The notes under the pieces were generated by a model that made no database searches, had not been told where the DNA came from, and saw only the letters and a program-made list of their open reading frames with translations. 64,000 nucleotides of DNA, taken from positions 1,614,001 through 1,678,000 of the forward strand of contig NZ_JBBOUU010000001.1 in assembly GCF_038006205.1 (NCBI RefSeq). Reading direction: 5' to 3'. A program made the translations under genes and the position numbers. Below are positions 1-9,568 of the stretch, piece by piece; within the stretch, counting starts at the first letter, position 1; every line of letters begins with the position of its first letter. This DNA is from Solibacillus sp. FSL R7-0668. GTDB lineage: Bacteria; Bacillota; Bacilli; Bacillales_A; Planococcaceae.

Positions 1-701
1 TTATTTTTGCTAAAATTGCCAATCAAAAATGGCTGTTGGAGCGTGCAACAAGGGAAAATCCGATGCGTATTGATGTGCCAGAGTTTAAACGAATTTCACT
101 AAAATTGTCCGAGGATTTGCCAAAAATTTTGGATTGTGATGATTTAGAGCTATTGCGAGGGCTTGAAGGTCAGGCTGCGAATGCCTATTTTCAGTTATTT
201 GATCAAATGATTTTACAGCAAAAGGAAGCATTTTACTTTAAAAACCGAAACCGTCGTCCACCAACCGATAATGTGAATGCACTACTAAGCTTTAGCTATA
301 CATTGCTCGCAAAGGATGTTTCCGCAGCACTAGAAGCAGTTGGCTTAGATGCATATGTCGGCTTTTTACACCGTGATCGACCAGGGCGTGCTTCTTTAGC
401 TCTAGATGTAATGGAGGAATTACGTGCAGTCGTCGCAGATCGTTTTGTACTAAAGCTGATTAACAAAAAAATGGTGATGGCAAAGGACTTTGTACAAAAG
501 GAAGATGGGGCAGTCATTTTAACAGATGAAGGTAGAAAGAAATATTTACAAGCCTGGCAGGAACGAAAACAAGAACCGCTAACACACCCATTTTTAAAGG
601 AAAAAATCAATTGGGGACTAGTACCTCATGCACAGGCGATGCTACTTGCTCGCTTTTTGCGCGGTGATTTGGATCAATACCCCCCATTTTTATGGAAATG
701 A
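1..701 (+). CDS. cas1: CRISPR-associated endonuclease Cas1 (type I-C), 5' end cut by the window
   Basis: Cas1 is the metal-dependent integrase that, with Cas2, inserts new spacers at the leader end of the array. The frame is open from base 3, so the gene starts outside the window; about 232 residues are visible of a family that is usually about 340 long. The Cas1 catalytic set can be seen: the Glu of GLEGQAA (codon at 165), the His of GFLHRDRPGRAS (codon at 369) and the acidic residues of LALDVMEE (from 405). The spacing of roughly 68 and 12 residues fits the family. The stop lies 9 bp before cas2, so the two are co-transcribed. The interference genes (cas3, cas5, cas8c, cas7, cas4) would be expected upstream but are not visible. 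Confidence 0.95.
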   Translation, partial: IFAKIANQKWLLERATRENPMRIDVPEFKRISLKLSEDLPKILDCDDLELLRGLEGQAANAYFQLFDQMILQQKEAFYFKNRNRRPPTDNVNALLSFSYTLLAKDVSAALEAVGLDAYVGFLHRDRPGRASLALDVMEELRAVVADRFVLKLINKKMVMAKDFVQKEDGAVILTDEGRKKYLQAWQERKQEPLTHPFLKEKINWGLVPHAQAMLLARFLRGDLDQYPPFLWK

Positions 702-710
702 GGTCTTTAG

Positions 711-1001
711 ATGCTCGTATTAGTAACCTATGATGTGGTCACTCAAACCGCAGCAGGACGAAAACGATTAAGAAAAGTCGCCAAAATATGTGAAAACTTT
801 GGTGTACGTGTGCAAAATTCAGTATTTGAATGTGTGGTAGATGCTACGCAATTTAAGCAACTAAAGCTACAGCTTCAGGACATTATCAATATTGATGAAG
901 ATAGTTTGCGCTTTTATCAGCTCGGCAACAACTACAAGTCGAAGGTTGAGCACATTGGCGCAAAGGAAAGTATTTCGGTTGATGAAGTGATGATTTTATA
1001 A
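711..1001 (+). CDS. cas2: CRISPR-associated protein Cas2 (type I-C)
   Basis: Cas2 is the small ferredoxin-fold protein that bridges two Cas1 dimers in the spacer integration complex. The 96-residue length is normal for the family. The N-terminus MLVLVTYDVVT carries the beta-1 strand with the conserved Asp, followed by a basic helix (GRKRLRKVAKICENFG) and the VQNSVFECVV strand typical of I-C Cas2. An ATG preceded by GAGG fixes the start. It is the last protein gene before the array, and the leader begins right after its stop, which is the usual I-C order cas1-cas2-leader-array. Confidence 0.96.
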   Translation: MLVLVTYDVVTQTAAGRKRLRKVAKICENFGVRVQNSVFECVVDATQFKQLKLQLQDIINIDEDSLRFYQLGNNYKSKVEHIGAKESISVDEVMIL

Positions 1002-1161
1002 GTGCGAACCCTAAGCAAACATAAAATCCCTAAGAGACCCGCACCGAAATTTTGACTGATTTAACGGGGTGTTGGGATCTATTTTGTGAGGATTGGTAGA
1101 TGAATTAAAGGTTTACTAATAAATTTTTTTGAAGATGGATATTTTTTTGTCCATTTTCGCA
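1002..1161 (+). promoter_or_regulatory. CRISPR leader
   Basis: These 160 bp lie between the cas2 stop and the first repeat and contain no ORF. They begin with a GC-richer block around the motif GTGCGAACC and a matching downstream GAGACCCGCACC that can pair with it. They then become AT-rich up to the first repeat. Leader position next to cas1-cas2 sets transcription of the array on the + strand, with new spacers entering at 1162. The exact promoter elements cannot be assigned by eye. Confidence 0.8.
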
Positions 1162-4100
1162 GTCTCTCCCAACATAGGGAGAGTGGATTGAAATATAACA
1201 AATAGGTTAAAAGGGTTACTCGTTCGAGTCTCTCCCAACATAGGGAGAGTGGATTGAAATTGAAATGACGGGGATTAGACAAGCGGCAATTAGTGTCTCT
1301 CCCAACATAGGGAGAGTGGATTGAAATCTGCATCAGGTACAATCATCTGTATCAAATTACGTCTCTCCCAACATAGGGAGAGTGGATTGAAATTAAGTAC
1401 AATTGACTATATGCAATGCAAGAATGTAGTCTCTCCCAACATAGGGAGAGTGGATTGAAATTCAATAAAAGAGTGATTTTAACTCGAAAATTAGTCTCTC
1501 CCAACATAGGGAGAGTGGATTGAAATGGATTTTACCCTGTTAATGAAGAAGTGGTTGAGCGTCTCTCCCAACATAGGGAGAGTGGATTGAAATTAATGTC
1601 GGTTAAAACTACACTAGAAATATTGGTGTCTCTCCCAACATAGGGAGAGTGGATTGAAATTTGCAACAAATAAACCAGTACCAGATTTAGAGGGTCTCTC
1701 CCAACATAGGGAGAGTGGATTGAAATATTTGAAGGCTCTTGCTTTGCTTTTCTACGTGTGTCTCTCCCAACATAGGGAGAGTGGATTGAAATAATATTAT
1801 CGTTATCCAAATAATCCTTGTAAACGTCTCTCCCAACATAGGGAGAGTGGATTGAAATAAGCGGAAATTCATCGCCAACACGAAAGACTTTTGTCTCTCC
1901 CAACATAGGGAGAGTGGATTGAAATCAATTGAATGGATTGAATTTTTGCAGCCATCCGTCTCTCCCAACATAGGGAGAGTGGATTGAAATGGAATGGCAT
2001 TAATGAGTAGCGCTCTTTCAAATGTCTCTCCCAACATAGGGAGAGTGGATTGAAATAAAAGAAATAATTGCTTCATCAAGTAAAACTTTGTCTCTCCCAA
2101 CATAGGGAGAGTGGATTGAAATCTTTTCAAGGGTTTCACTAACAGTACTAGGTGCGTCTCTCCCAACATAGGGAGAGTGGATTGAAATTGTTTTTACATC
2201 CATCTTGACGCCAATATTGCTGTCTCTCCCAACATAGGGAGAGTGGATTGAAATAAAAGAAATAATTGCTTCATCAAGTAAAACTTTAGTCTCTCCCAAC
2301 ATAGGGAGAGTGGATTGAAATACGTAAAACAGCAAGTTCATAGTTGTAAATGAAGTCTCTCCCAACATAGGGAGAGTGGATTGAAATATCAATTGGCATC
2401 TGATTTTGTATTAATTGATAGTCTCTCCCAACATAGGGAGAGTGGATTGAAATTTTACTTGGTACTGAATACCCTCATTGGTTAACCGTCTCTCCCAACA
2501 TAGGGAGAGTGGATTGAAATCACTACGACCATTTCAAGAAAGTAATGGAGCAACGTCTCTCCCAACATAGGGAGAGTGGATTGAAATACATTAGCGAATT
2601 GGTGCCAGTTATATTTTCGGACGTCTCTCCCAACATAGGGAGAGTGGATTGAAATAGCAATTGCCGCGCGATTAAATTGATAATCAGAGTCTCTCCCAAC
2701 ATAGGGAGAGTGGATTGAAATTGCTTTTACTACTCCTACTAGGTCTGCGTACGCAGTCTCTCCCAACATAGGGAGAGTGGATTGAAATAGTTTTCAATGT
2801 ACAAACTTGCATACTACAACTTGTCTCTCCCAACATAGGGAGAGTGGATTGAAATATTTGTTAGATTACACATCTTGCCACCCCTTTGAGTCTCTCCCAA
2901 CATAGGGAGAGTGGATTGAAATTTTACTTGGTACTGAATACCCTCATTGGTTAACCTGTCTCTCCCAACATAGGGAGAGTGGATTGAAATTCCAAATATC
3001 ATCTTATTTGGAAACCTTGAAGCGTCTCTCCCAACATAGGGAGAGTGGATTGAAATAAGCCGGATTAGGTACAACGAAAGCCGAAGCGGAGGTCTCTCCC
3101 AACATAGGGAGAGTGGATTGAAATTTGTTTTCCTAGTGATAATAATCCCGGGTATGAAGTCTCTCCCAACATAGGGAGAGTGGATTGAAATTCGACATGT
3201 AAGCTCAGGTATTGTTGATTCAATGTCTCTCCCAACATAGGGAGAGTGGATTGAAATGCGAAAATCCCAGACGAATTCCGAGTGGACGTGCGTCTCTCCC
3301 AACATAGGGAGAGTGGATTGAAATTTTTTCGTGTAACTATCTGGCACACGATCCGTCGTCTCTCCCAACATAGGGAGAGTGGATTGAAATTGCCTGTGGG
3401 TGGAGATAAAGTTGCTTACAAAAAGTCTCTCCCAACATAGGGAGAGTGGATTGAAATAAAATCGTATTACAGATGCAGCTCCATTAAATCGTCTCTCCCA
3501 ACATAGGGAGAGTGGATTGAAATTTTGTGAGTGATTTAATCGGGAATACTAACAACTGTCTCTCCCAACATAGGGAGAGTGGATTGAAATGTGTAGTGTT
3601 TGATTTGCTGTTGGTGAAGTAACTGTCTCTCCCAACATAGGGAGAGTGGATTGAAATTGTATCAGAAAAAGCATTTAAGGTAATAATATCGTCTCTCCCA
3701 ACATAGGGAGAGTGGATTGAAATCTAACAAAACTAGCGGAACTAATTAAAGAATTCGTCTCTCCCAACATAGGGAGAGTGGATTGAAATTAGCGATTATT
3801 TATTAGGTAACTCTAATAATCCGTCTCTCCCAACATAGGGAGAGTGGATTGAAATAACATATGATTAATCGATTCGGACATACAGATATGTCTCTCCCAA
3901 CATAGGGAGAGTGGATTGAAATTCAAAAATTCCTAAGGATATTTAGTACAATTTAGTCTCTCCCAACATAGGGAGAGTGGATTGAAATTTTCCACGCAAA
4001 AATCTGACGTAGTGGCATTTTGGTCTCTCCCAACATAGGGAGAGTGGATTGAAATCGCAAAATGGCGAATTAAAACATGACGACCCAATCGTCTCTCCCA

Positions 4101-6112
4101 ACATAGGGAGAGTGGATTGAAATTGCGGAGGCTCGATTAGCTAAGGCTCGAGATAAGTCTCTCCCAACATAGGGAGAGTGGATTGAAATTCCGCTTTACA
4201 TACGAGAATTAATTCGCTACGGTCTCTCCCAACATAGGGAGAGTGGATTGAAATCGCTTGTTGACGATGAAACGTTCAATAAAATCGAGTCTCTCCCAAC
4301 ATAGGGAGAGTGGATTGAAATTGATATGGTCGATGGAAATGCCGAAATTCGAAGTCTCTCCCAACATAGGGAGAGTGGATTGAAATTTACTAGAATCGGA
4401 GGACGCTTACGAGAAATTCGTCTCTCCCAACATAGGGAGAGTGGATTGAAATCGTGAGGGTAGGCGAGTTTTGACGTTTATCAGGTCTCTCCCAACATAG
4501 GGAGAGTGGATTGAAATCGATGGAGAAATTGTTATCTCTTCGTTATTATCGTCTCTCCCAACATAGGGAGAGTGGATTGAAATCGTGAGCGTATGGTAGT
4601 AGGAGAAAAAGAGCGCCAAGTCTCTCCCAACATAGGGAGAGTGGATTGAAATCCTTTTCCAAGGCGATTGGAAAGGTGTCTGGGGTCTCTCCCAACATAG
4701 GGAGAGTGGATTGAAATAAGGGACCACCAGATAAGGTCACAATCAAGGCTGTCTCTCCCAACATAGGGAGAGTGGATTGAAATTGGAAGAACTTAGACAT
4801 GTTCAAAGAGATGGGCGTCTCTCCCAACATAGGGAGAGTGGATTGAAATCAGAATAAAATCAATCGGATCGCTACGAATATTCGTCTCTCCCAACATAGG
4901 GAGAGTGGATTGAAATCTCCAGTTAACGATATTGCTCCAATCGCAGAATTGTGTCTCTCCCAACATAGGGAGAGTGGATTGAAATACAAAGTAATATGAG
5001 TAATATTTTTAGCGATGAAGTCTCTCCCAACATAGGGAGAGTGGATTGAAATAATACATTTACAAATTAAATCCGCACATTTTTCAGTCTCTCCCAACAT
5101 AGGGAGAGTGGATTGAAATATAAGTCTGGACAACCTCATTATCATATCCTGTGTCTCTCCCAACATAGGGAGAGTGGATTGAAATTTTATGAAAATGACA
5201 GTTAATGAAATGTTTGAGTCTCTCCCAACATAGGGAGAGTGGATTGAAATGAGGAAGAAAAGCAGACGTTAGCTGCGCAATTGTCTCTCCCAACATAGGG
5301 AGAGTGGATTGAAATTAAAATTGAATCAAAATATACCATTTCAGTATGTCTCTCCCAACATAGGGAGAGTGGATTGAAATTGTTACACCACCAGCGCCAA
5401 AACCTATACATCCGTCTCTCCCAACATAGGGAGAGTGGATTGAAATGTGGTATACCTTCCCGAATGAGCCGGAAAGGGTTGTCTCTCCCAACATAGGGAG
5501 AGTGGATTGAAATATATCATACAGGTTATCAAAATACTGCATAAGACGTCTCTCCCAACACAGGGAGAGTGGATTGAAATATTGCGTGTGCGTTTAACAT
5601 CTTACGCATTTCAGTCTCTCCCAACACAGGGAGAGTGGATTGAAATAAACGTGGGTAACACTGTATTACTACAATGATGTCTCTCCCAACACAGGGAGAG
5701 TGGATTGAAATACTGACAATGTGACTGTTGAAGAAATTCAAGTAGTCTCTCCCAACACAGGGAGAGTGGATTGAAATTAAACAATCACCAGTGGATTCAG
5801 ATAGAATTACGTCTCTCCCAACACAGGGAGAGTGGATTGAAATCTTGTAGATGTCATACGGGCTAAATAGGATTATGGTCTCTCCCAACACAGGGAGAGT
5901 GGATTGAAATATCTGGAGATACAAGAAGAAGTAAGCACAGAATAGTCTCTCCCAACACAGGGAGAGTGGATTGAAATCCGAAATTACTGCTACTAAAGTA
6001 CAGTAGTTCTCGTCTCTCCCAACACAGGGAGAGTGGATTGAAATTACTAAACGTAGTAGCTTGCATAATATCTTTAATGGTCTCTCCCAACACAGGGAGA
6101 GTAGAGCGGGAG
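1162..6112 (+). CRISPR. Type I-C CRISPR array, 75 repeats and 74 spacers
   Basis: The 33-bp repeat begins GTCTCTCCC, has a 6-base loop AACATA, closes with GGGAGAG and ends with the I-C handle GTGGATTGAAAT. I counted 75 repeat starts from 1162 to 6080, with a mean period of 66.5 bp and spacers of 32 to 36 nt. Repeats 1 to 66 (1162-5513) have T at repeat position 14; repeats 67 to 75 (from 5548) have C there. The last repeat (6080-6112) matches only its first 23 bases and lacks the GGATTGAAAT handle, marking the leader-distal end. Spacers at 2057-2089 and 2255-2288 are the same sequence apart from one extra 3' base, as are those at 2454-2487 and 2923-2957. The minus-strand ORFs across the array are artefacts of the repeat. 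Confidence 0.98.
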
Positions 6113-6603
6113 TAAATAATTGAGGTTGAATTATTGGTCATGCAAAAAGGGCTCAACGAAATGATGGTTATCATTACATCAAATCTAAATCTATATAAAT
6201 TGACTTTAACATTCTAACCCTGTTAAACGATAAATTTCACAAGATAGATTATTTGCAGAGCTTTGCTGTTACATCAATGTTAGATTCATATTCCAATATG
6301 TAAATATCTTTAAGTTCACTAAAAAAAAGGCTATCGCATTGTAAAAGTGTTACCAGATGCGGTTTACTAAGCAAGGGAAGTAGGGCCTTTAATACCGAGG
6401 TAGGTTGAAATTCATTTACAAAATGAGCTAGGGCTAGTGAGGATATTCGGTAACCATATATATTTACACAAAATTAGTAAAAAGCCTTGAATATGACTGA
6501 GGGAACTATGTCTCTCAATTATTATCAAGGCTATACTTATGAAGAAGTGGAGATAGTGATTTGTAAAATAGTAACTCTTCTGTAACTTATTTACGTTCTT
6601 AGG
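6113..6603. other. Array-distal intergenic region, no gene seen
   Basis: About 490 bp of AT-rich sequence between the degenerate last repeat and a minus-strand gene. I see no convincing ORF. The one clear structure is an inverted repeat with arms AGCCTTGA (6483-6490) and TCAAGGCT (6525-6532). These enclose a second short stem between TGAGGGA and TCTCTCA. The AT-rich sequence does not give it a clear U-tract, so its role as terminator or structured RNA is open. Confidence 0.5.
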
Positions 6604-7038
6604 TTATTGCTTTCTTAATTTAAACATTACACGCTCATTTTCTGTTATTTTGTGCGTGTTAAATAGAAGATGTTCCTTTATATCTTCCATTTCAATTTTC
6701 AATTCGGTATGGTATTCAGACAGTCTCACAGTGTGATCTAAAATAACATGTTGCTTTGTTTCAATTCGGGAAGTTAATCCTTTTATTTCTTTAATGTCGT
6801 GTTCTATAGGATCAATCCGAGTAGTTAACTCTTTCTGCCCAACCTCAATCTTATGAACTTGAGAAACCAGAGCGTTTTGTCCACCATCGAGCTTATTAAA
6901 TTTAGCAACTAATTCTTGTTGGCCGTTTTCTAACTGACTAACTTGAGCTACTAATTTCTTCTGTCCACTATCAAAACTGGTGACAGTATCCGTTAGCTTT
7001 TGCATTTGGTCTAAAATTTGGTTTAGTAATTTTTCCAT
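6604..7038 (-). CDS. Coiled-coil protein with four 14-residue repeats, function unknown
   Basis: A 144-residue protein with no signal peptide or membrane segment. Residues about 25 to 80 contain four consecutive 14-residue units, each starting with Gly-Gln and continuing with a hydrophobic heptad pattern (for example GQKKLVAQVSQLEN, GQQELVAKFNKLDG, GQNALVSQVHKIEV). The rest also looks helical and charged, so the whole chain is probably an extended coiled coil. The start is supported by GGAAGG upstream of ATG. Similar small coiled-coil proteins occur in many Bacillales, but I cannot assign a function. It is a single gene facing the CRISPR array. Confidence 0.7.
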   Translation of the reverse strand: MEKLLNQILDQMQKLTDTVTSFDSGQKKLVAQVSQLENGQQELVAKFNKLDGGQNALVSQVHKIEVGQKELTTRIDPIEHDIKEIKGLTSRIETKQHVILDHTVRLSEYHTELKIEMEDIKEHLLFNTHKITENERVMFKLRKQ

Positions 7039-7412
7039 TTCACCTATCCTTCCTTGGTTATTATAAAATTATGTTATTGTATTATGTCATTTTCCAAAAA
7101 ATCTAACTGTTAACTTTGGTTGGTAGAATCATGCCGTTTTTTATATGAAGTTCTCATTAATTTTTACTTAATTATACACCAAAATGAGCAGGGAGGAGTT
7201 GTAAAAAAACCCCATGCTTTTCTCAAGCGAGCGATAATTTCACTAATTTGGACTGCCATTAAATTAGTAAAACCGAGCAGCAATTGTGTATTTGAATAAT
7301 CATGATATAGATGCAAAATACTTGTTGGGTACTCTTTCCTCATTCGTCACTACGCATAAATTCAGCCGTACTTCCAATAGGTTGATACATTTGTTGGTAG
7401 GGCTGTAAATAC
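7039..7412. other. Intergenic region, no gene seen
   Basis: About 370 bp between the coiled-coil gene and the terminator of the 2TM gene. It must carry the promoter for the minus-strand coiled-coil gene. I see no ORF with a ribosome binding site, no repeat and no RNA gene. Confidence 0.4.
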
Positions 7413-7463
7413 AAAAAACAGGTAAGCTTAGCGTAAAGTTAACACCAGCTTACCTGTTTTTTT
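7413..7463 (-). terminator. Bidirectional intrinsic terminator after the LytTR/DUF3021/2TM cluster
   Basis: Arms AACAGGTAAGCT (ending at 7428) and AGCTTACCTGTT (from 7447) form a long stem flanked by A-runs on the left and T-runs on the right. It can therefore stop transcription in both directions. It sits 7 bp beyond the stop of the minus-strand 2TM gene. Confidence 0.85.
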
Positions 7464-7469
7464 CAGTTT

Positions 7470-7733
7470 TTATTTCCTCATATACTTCTCAATTTGCTTT
7501 TCTTCCCAGTCTTTTCCTAGGATTAGACCTTTACTGAAAACGGATAAGCCATGAGCAACAATGCCAATTCCCCAGCCTAATAGGGGATAGATAAACCATT
7601 TGTAGTCAGATGAGAAAACGAGATTAATGCCAATTAAGCCGATGTTGACGGTTACATAAACAATAAGGTGAATGTAAAAATTTTCTAATGCCTGAACATA
7701 CTTTGTTGCTTTTTTGTATTGTAAATTGCTCAA
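7470..7733 (-). CDS. 2TM-domain small membrane protein
   Basis: An 87-residue protein with a short N-terminal helix (YKKATKYVQALENFYIHL), two membrane segments at about 22-42 and 48-68 joined by a short turn, and a charged C-terminus (GKDWEEKQIEKYMRK). This is the pattern of the 2TM domain family (PF13239), which is often encoded next to LytTR regulators. It follows the LytTR-DUF3021 pair on the same strand with a gap of about 45 bp and precedes the terminator at 7413. A role as membrane partner of the regulator is inferred from context only. Confidence 0.7.
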   Translation of the reverse strand: MSNLQYKKATKYVQALENFYIHLIVYVTVNIGLIGINLVFSSDYKWFIYPLLGWGIGIVAHGLSVFSKGLILGKDWEEKQIEKYMRK

Positions 7734-7777
7734 ATAAATGCCCCCTTATAATAATGATGCGGAGAATTTATCACCGG

Positions 7778-8203
7778 TTACTCCGTTTCACCTCGTCGTT
7801 TTTTAATCGATTTGTTTAAATTCTTAATATCCCTTTTTAATAAAATTTGAATTAACCACCAAGTAAAGCAGTAAATAATAATTAATAAAATGAAGACAAT
7901 GACGATGGTCGAAAAATCGGTTATGTCGTACCAATTGCCAAAGTATCCTGCGGTAAACACACATACAAGAATTCCGAAAAAATGTAGCAGTAGCTGACCG
8001 ATAAACGGGATTCTTTCTACCTCAAAAATAAATGAAAGGAAACTGATTGCTATTCCTAAAAGAATGGCAATGAAGACTTGTTCCAATAAATCCTTTCCCG
8101 TCATCACGTCATTGGGTGATGCGTAAATCATGGATGACATGATGATGTATGAGCAACTCAAAGAAATGAGCACGCAAATTAACAACAGTTGTAAAAATCG
8201 CAT
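7778..8203 (-). CDS. DUF3021 family membrane protein
   Basis: A 141-residue protein with four predicted membrane segments and a basic C-terminal tail (RDIKNLNKSIKKRRGETE). The layout, with a helix break carrying FEVERIPF between segments 2 and 3, matches DUF3021. Proteins of this family are usually encoded directly downstream of a LytTR regulator and are thought to restrain it at the membrane, which is inference for this case. The ATG at 8203 is chosen because AAAGGAG lies 7 bp upstream; a longer frame would need a TTG without a good site. Its start is one base beyond the LytTR stop, so the two are translationally linked. Confidence 0.8.
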   Translation of the reverse strand: MRFLQLLLICVLISLSCSYIIMSSMIYASPNDVMTGKDLLEQVFIAILLGIAISFLSFIFEVERIPFIGQLLLHFFGILVCVFTAGYFGNWYDITDFSTIVIVFILLIIIYCFTWWLIQILLKRDIKNLNKSIKKRRGETE

Positions 8204-8204
8204 C

Positions 8205-8657
8205 CTAACGCTCCTTTCCAATCCCTAATTTTGACTTTAGTTCTTTTATGTATTTTCGGCTAATATGTATGGACACACCATTTTCTAAAAGTGCTTGCGT
8301 AGAGCTCAGTGTTGCTAATTGAATGGATGTAATTTTATTCAGATTGATGAGCGTGGATTTATTAACGCGAACAAAATCTTTTGCGAGCTGTGCCTCTAGT
8401 TCATATAGCTTTTTCTTCGCTTCAAACTCTTGCTCCTCCGTTTGCAAATAGACTTTAGGCCCCTCTGCATAGATAGAATAAATTTCGTCAACCTTGAGCA
8501 TATGGATATCCTGATTGAAATAACCGTTAATCATGGTTGGGGATTGAGTCGCTTGTAATTGCTTCATCAATTGTTCAATCTGCTCATTATATTCTTTTGC
8601 ATGAATATGAATTTCCGTTGTTTCAATTTCATTATTGATGACTAAATGAATTTTCAT
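8205..8657 (-). CDS. LytTR-family transcriptional regulator
   Basis: A 150-residue DNA-binding regulator without a receiver domain. The N-terminal 45 residues (from MKIHLVINNEIE, with the HIHAKEYNEQIEQLMKQ helix) are followed by a LytTR domain at about 45-148. That domain carries typical strands such as DEIYSIYAEGPKVYLQ, the FVRVNKSTLINLNKI segment and the C-terminal ISRKYIKELKSKLG. The LytTR family binds repeated short sites in promoters. The start has GGAGG upstream. It heads a three-gene cluster with DUF3021 and 2TM membrane proteins. A truncated relative of its N-terminal part is found at 52370-52504. Confidence 0.88.
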   Translation of the reverse strand: MKIHLVINNEIETTEIHIHAKEYNEQIEQLMKQLQATQSPTMINGYFNQDIHMLKVDEIYSIYAEGPKVYLQTEEQEFEAKKKLYELEAQLAKDFVRVNKSTLINLNKITSIQLATLSSTQALLENGVSIHISRKYIKELKSKLGIGKER

Positions 8658-8789
8658 GTAATTATTTCCTCCATGCGATTACTTTAACACGATTATTTCT
8701 CAAAATTCCTATTGTAAAATAAGGGGTTAAAAAGATAGGATAAGCGGCTTTTATTTGATTATATGTGGGGGAATTTTAGTAGGGATTGC

Positions 8790-8819
8790 GCTGTTATTTT
8801 TAGTCTCTAAAATAACAGC
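8790..8819. other. Perfect 11-bp hairpin in the intergenic region
   Basis: Arms GCTGTTATTTT (8790-8800) and AAAATAACAGC (8809-8819) form a stem with an 8-base loop, 20 bp beyond the stop of the minus-strand gene at 8839. On the minus strand there is no U-tract after it, so it is at best a weak terminator or an RNA-stabilising stem. Confidence 0.5.
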
Positions 8820-8838
8820 TTACCTGGTGATCATTATT

Positions 8839-9426
8839 TTACTTTGCTAATTTGGGCTGCCAATGGAATGGAACCGTTGTCGGATGCGTCGTTGTCCAAA
8901 GTAAAAAATCCTCCACATTTTTAATGCCAAACTCTAATACGGCTTGATAAATGAAAATCGATGAGTAATCTTCCTGTCGCTCAATTAACGCTTCTTTAAT
9001 ATCCAAGATAATTTCTCTCGTTTCGGACGTTAAATGGGCTTTCATAAAGGGGACTAAATCCCTTGAAAGTGCACCGTTCCTCTTATTTGAAAATAGCCAC
9101 ATATCAATTGTCCATTCAGTTTCTTCTGCTTGATAAATGATTTTAAAATAATGTCCATCAAAATCTGATTTTGAATAGTCATGGTATTTTAACTCAAGTA
9201 CATTTGGATTTGCTACGAGTATTACCAATTCCTGCATAATTTTTTGAGGATGTATTTCATCGCAAAATGTTTCTAGGTCAATATCTGGCGTAACGATTAA
9301 ATCGTATGCTGTAGCGCCAACGATGTAACATTCCCCAATCGTGTTCCATTTTTCTATCAATTGTAGTTCGTTAAGTATTTTCTCTGCCTGTTGTTTTTTC
9401 TGAAAAGCGCGATCTAAGCTAGTCAT
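8839..9426 (-). CDS. Nucleotidyltransferase-fold protein, function unknown
   Basis: A 195-residue soluble protein. Residues about 33-50 (CYIVGATAYDLIVTPDIDLETF) resemble the nucleotidyltransferase core hG[GS]...DxD, with the two Asp of PDIDLE as candidate metal ligands. A later IDMWLF strand could supply the third carboxylate. The family looks like the uncharacterised NTase-like proteins of Bacillales. The ATG at 9426 is preferred over one two codons upstream because GAAGGA is then spaced 6 bp. Single gene; substrate unknown. Confidence 0.6.
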   Translation of the reverse strand: MTSLDRAFQKKQQAEKILNELQLIEKWNTIGECYIVGATAYDLIVTPDIDLETFCDEIHPQKIMQELVILVANPNVLELKYHDYSKSDFDGHYFKIIYQAEETEWTIDMWLFSNKRNGALSRDLVPFMKAHLTSETREIILDIKEALIERQEDYSSIFIYQAVLEFGIKNVEDFLLWTTTHPTTVPFHWQPKLAK

Positions 9427-9568
9427 CCTCATTCCTTCTTTCTATTTTAGGTGACATTACAGAATACTATAATTTGGATAAATGAACAACTGCTTTTTGT
9501 GATTTACTTCACGCGTTAAATAGATTGTTTTGGGTAATTATGGTACATTTATTTCGAGGTGGAAATAA

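Noticed and set aside
1162-6112. Self-targeting spacers against genes of this window
   Set aside because: Reading the spacers against the window by eye I saw no match, but a complete search was not possible.
1079-6174. Many minus-strand ORFs of 70-185 codons with repeating STLPMLGET or ISIHSPYVGRD peptides
   Set aside because: They are translations of the CRISPR repeat read backwards; the 33-bp repeat is a multiple of three and has no stop in some frames.
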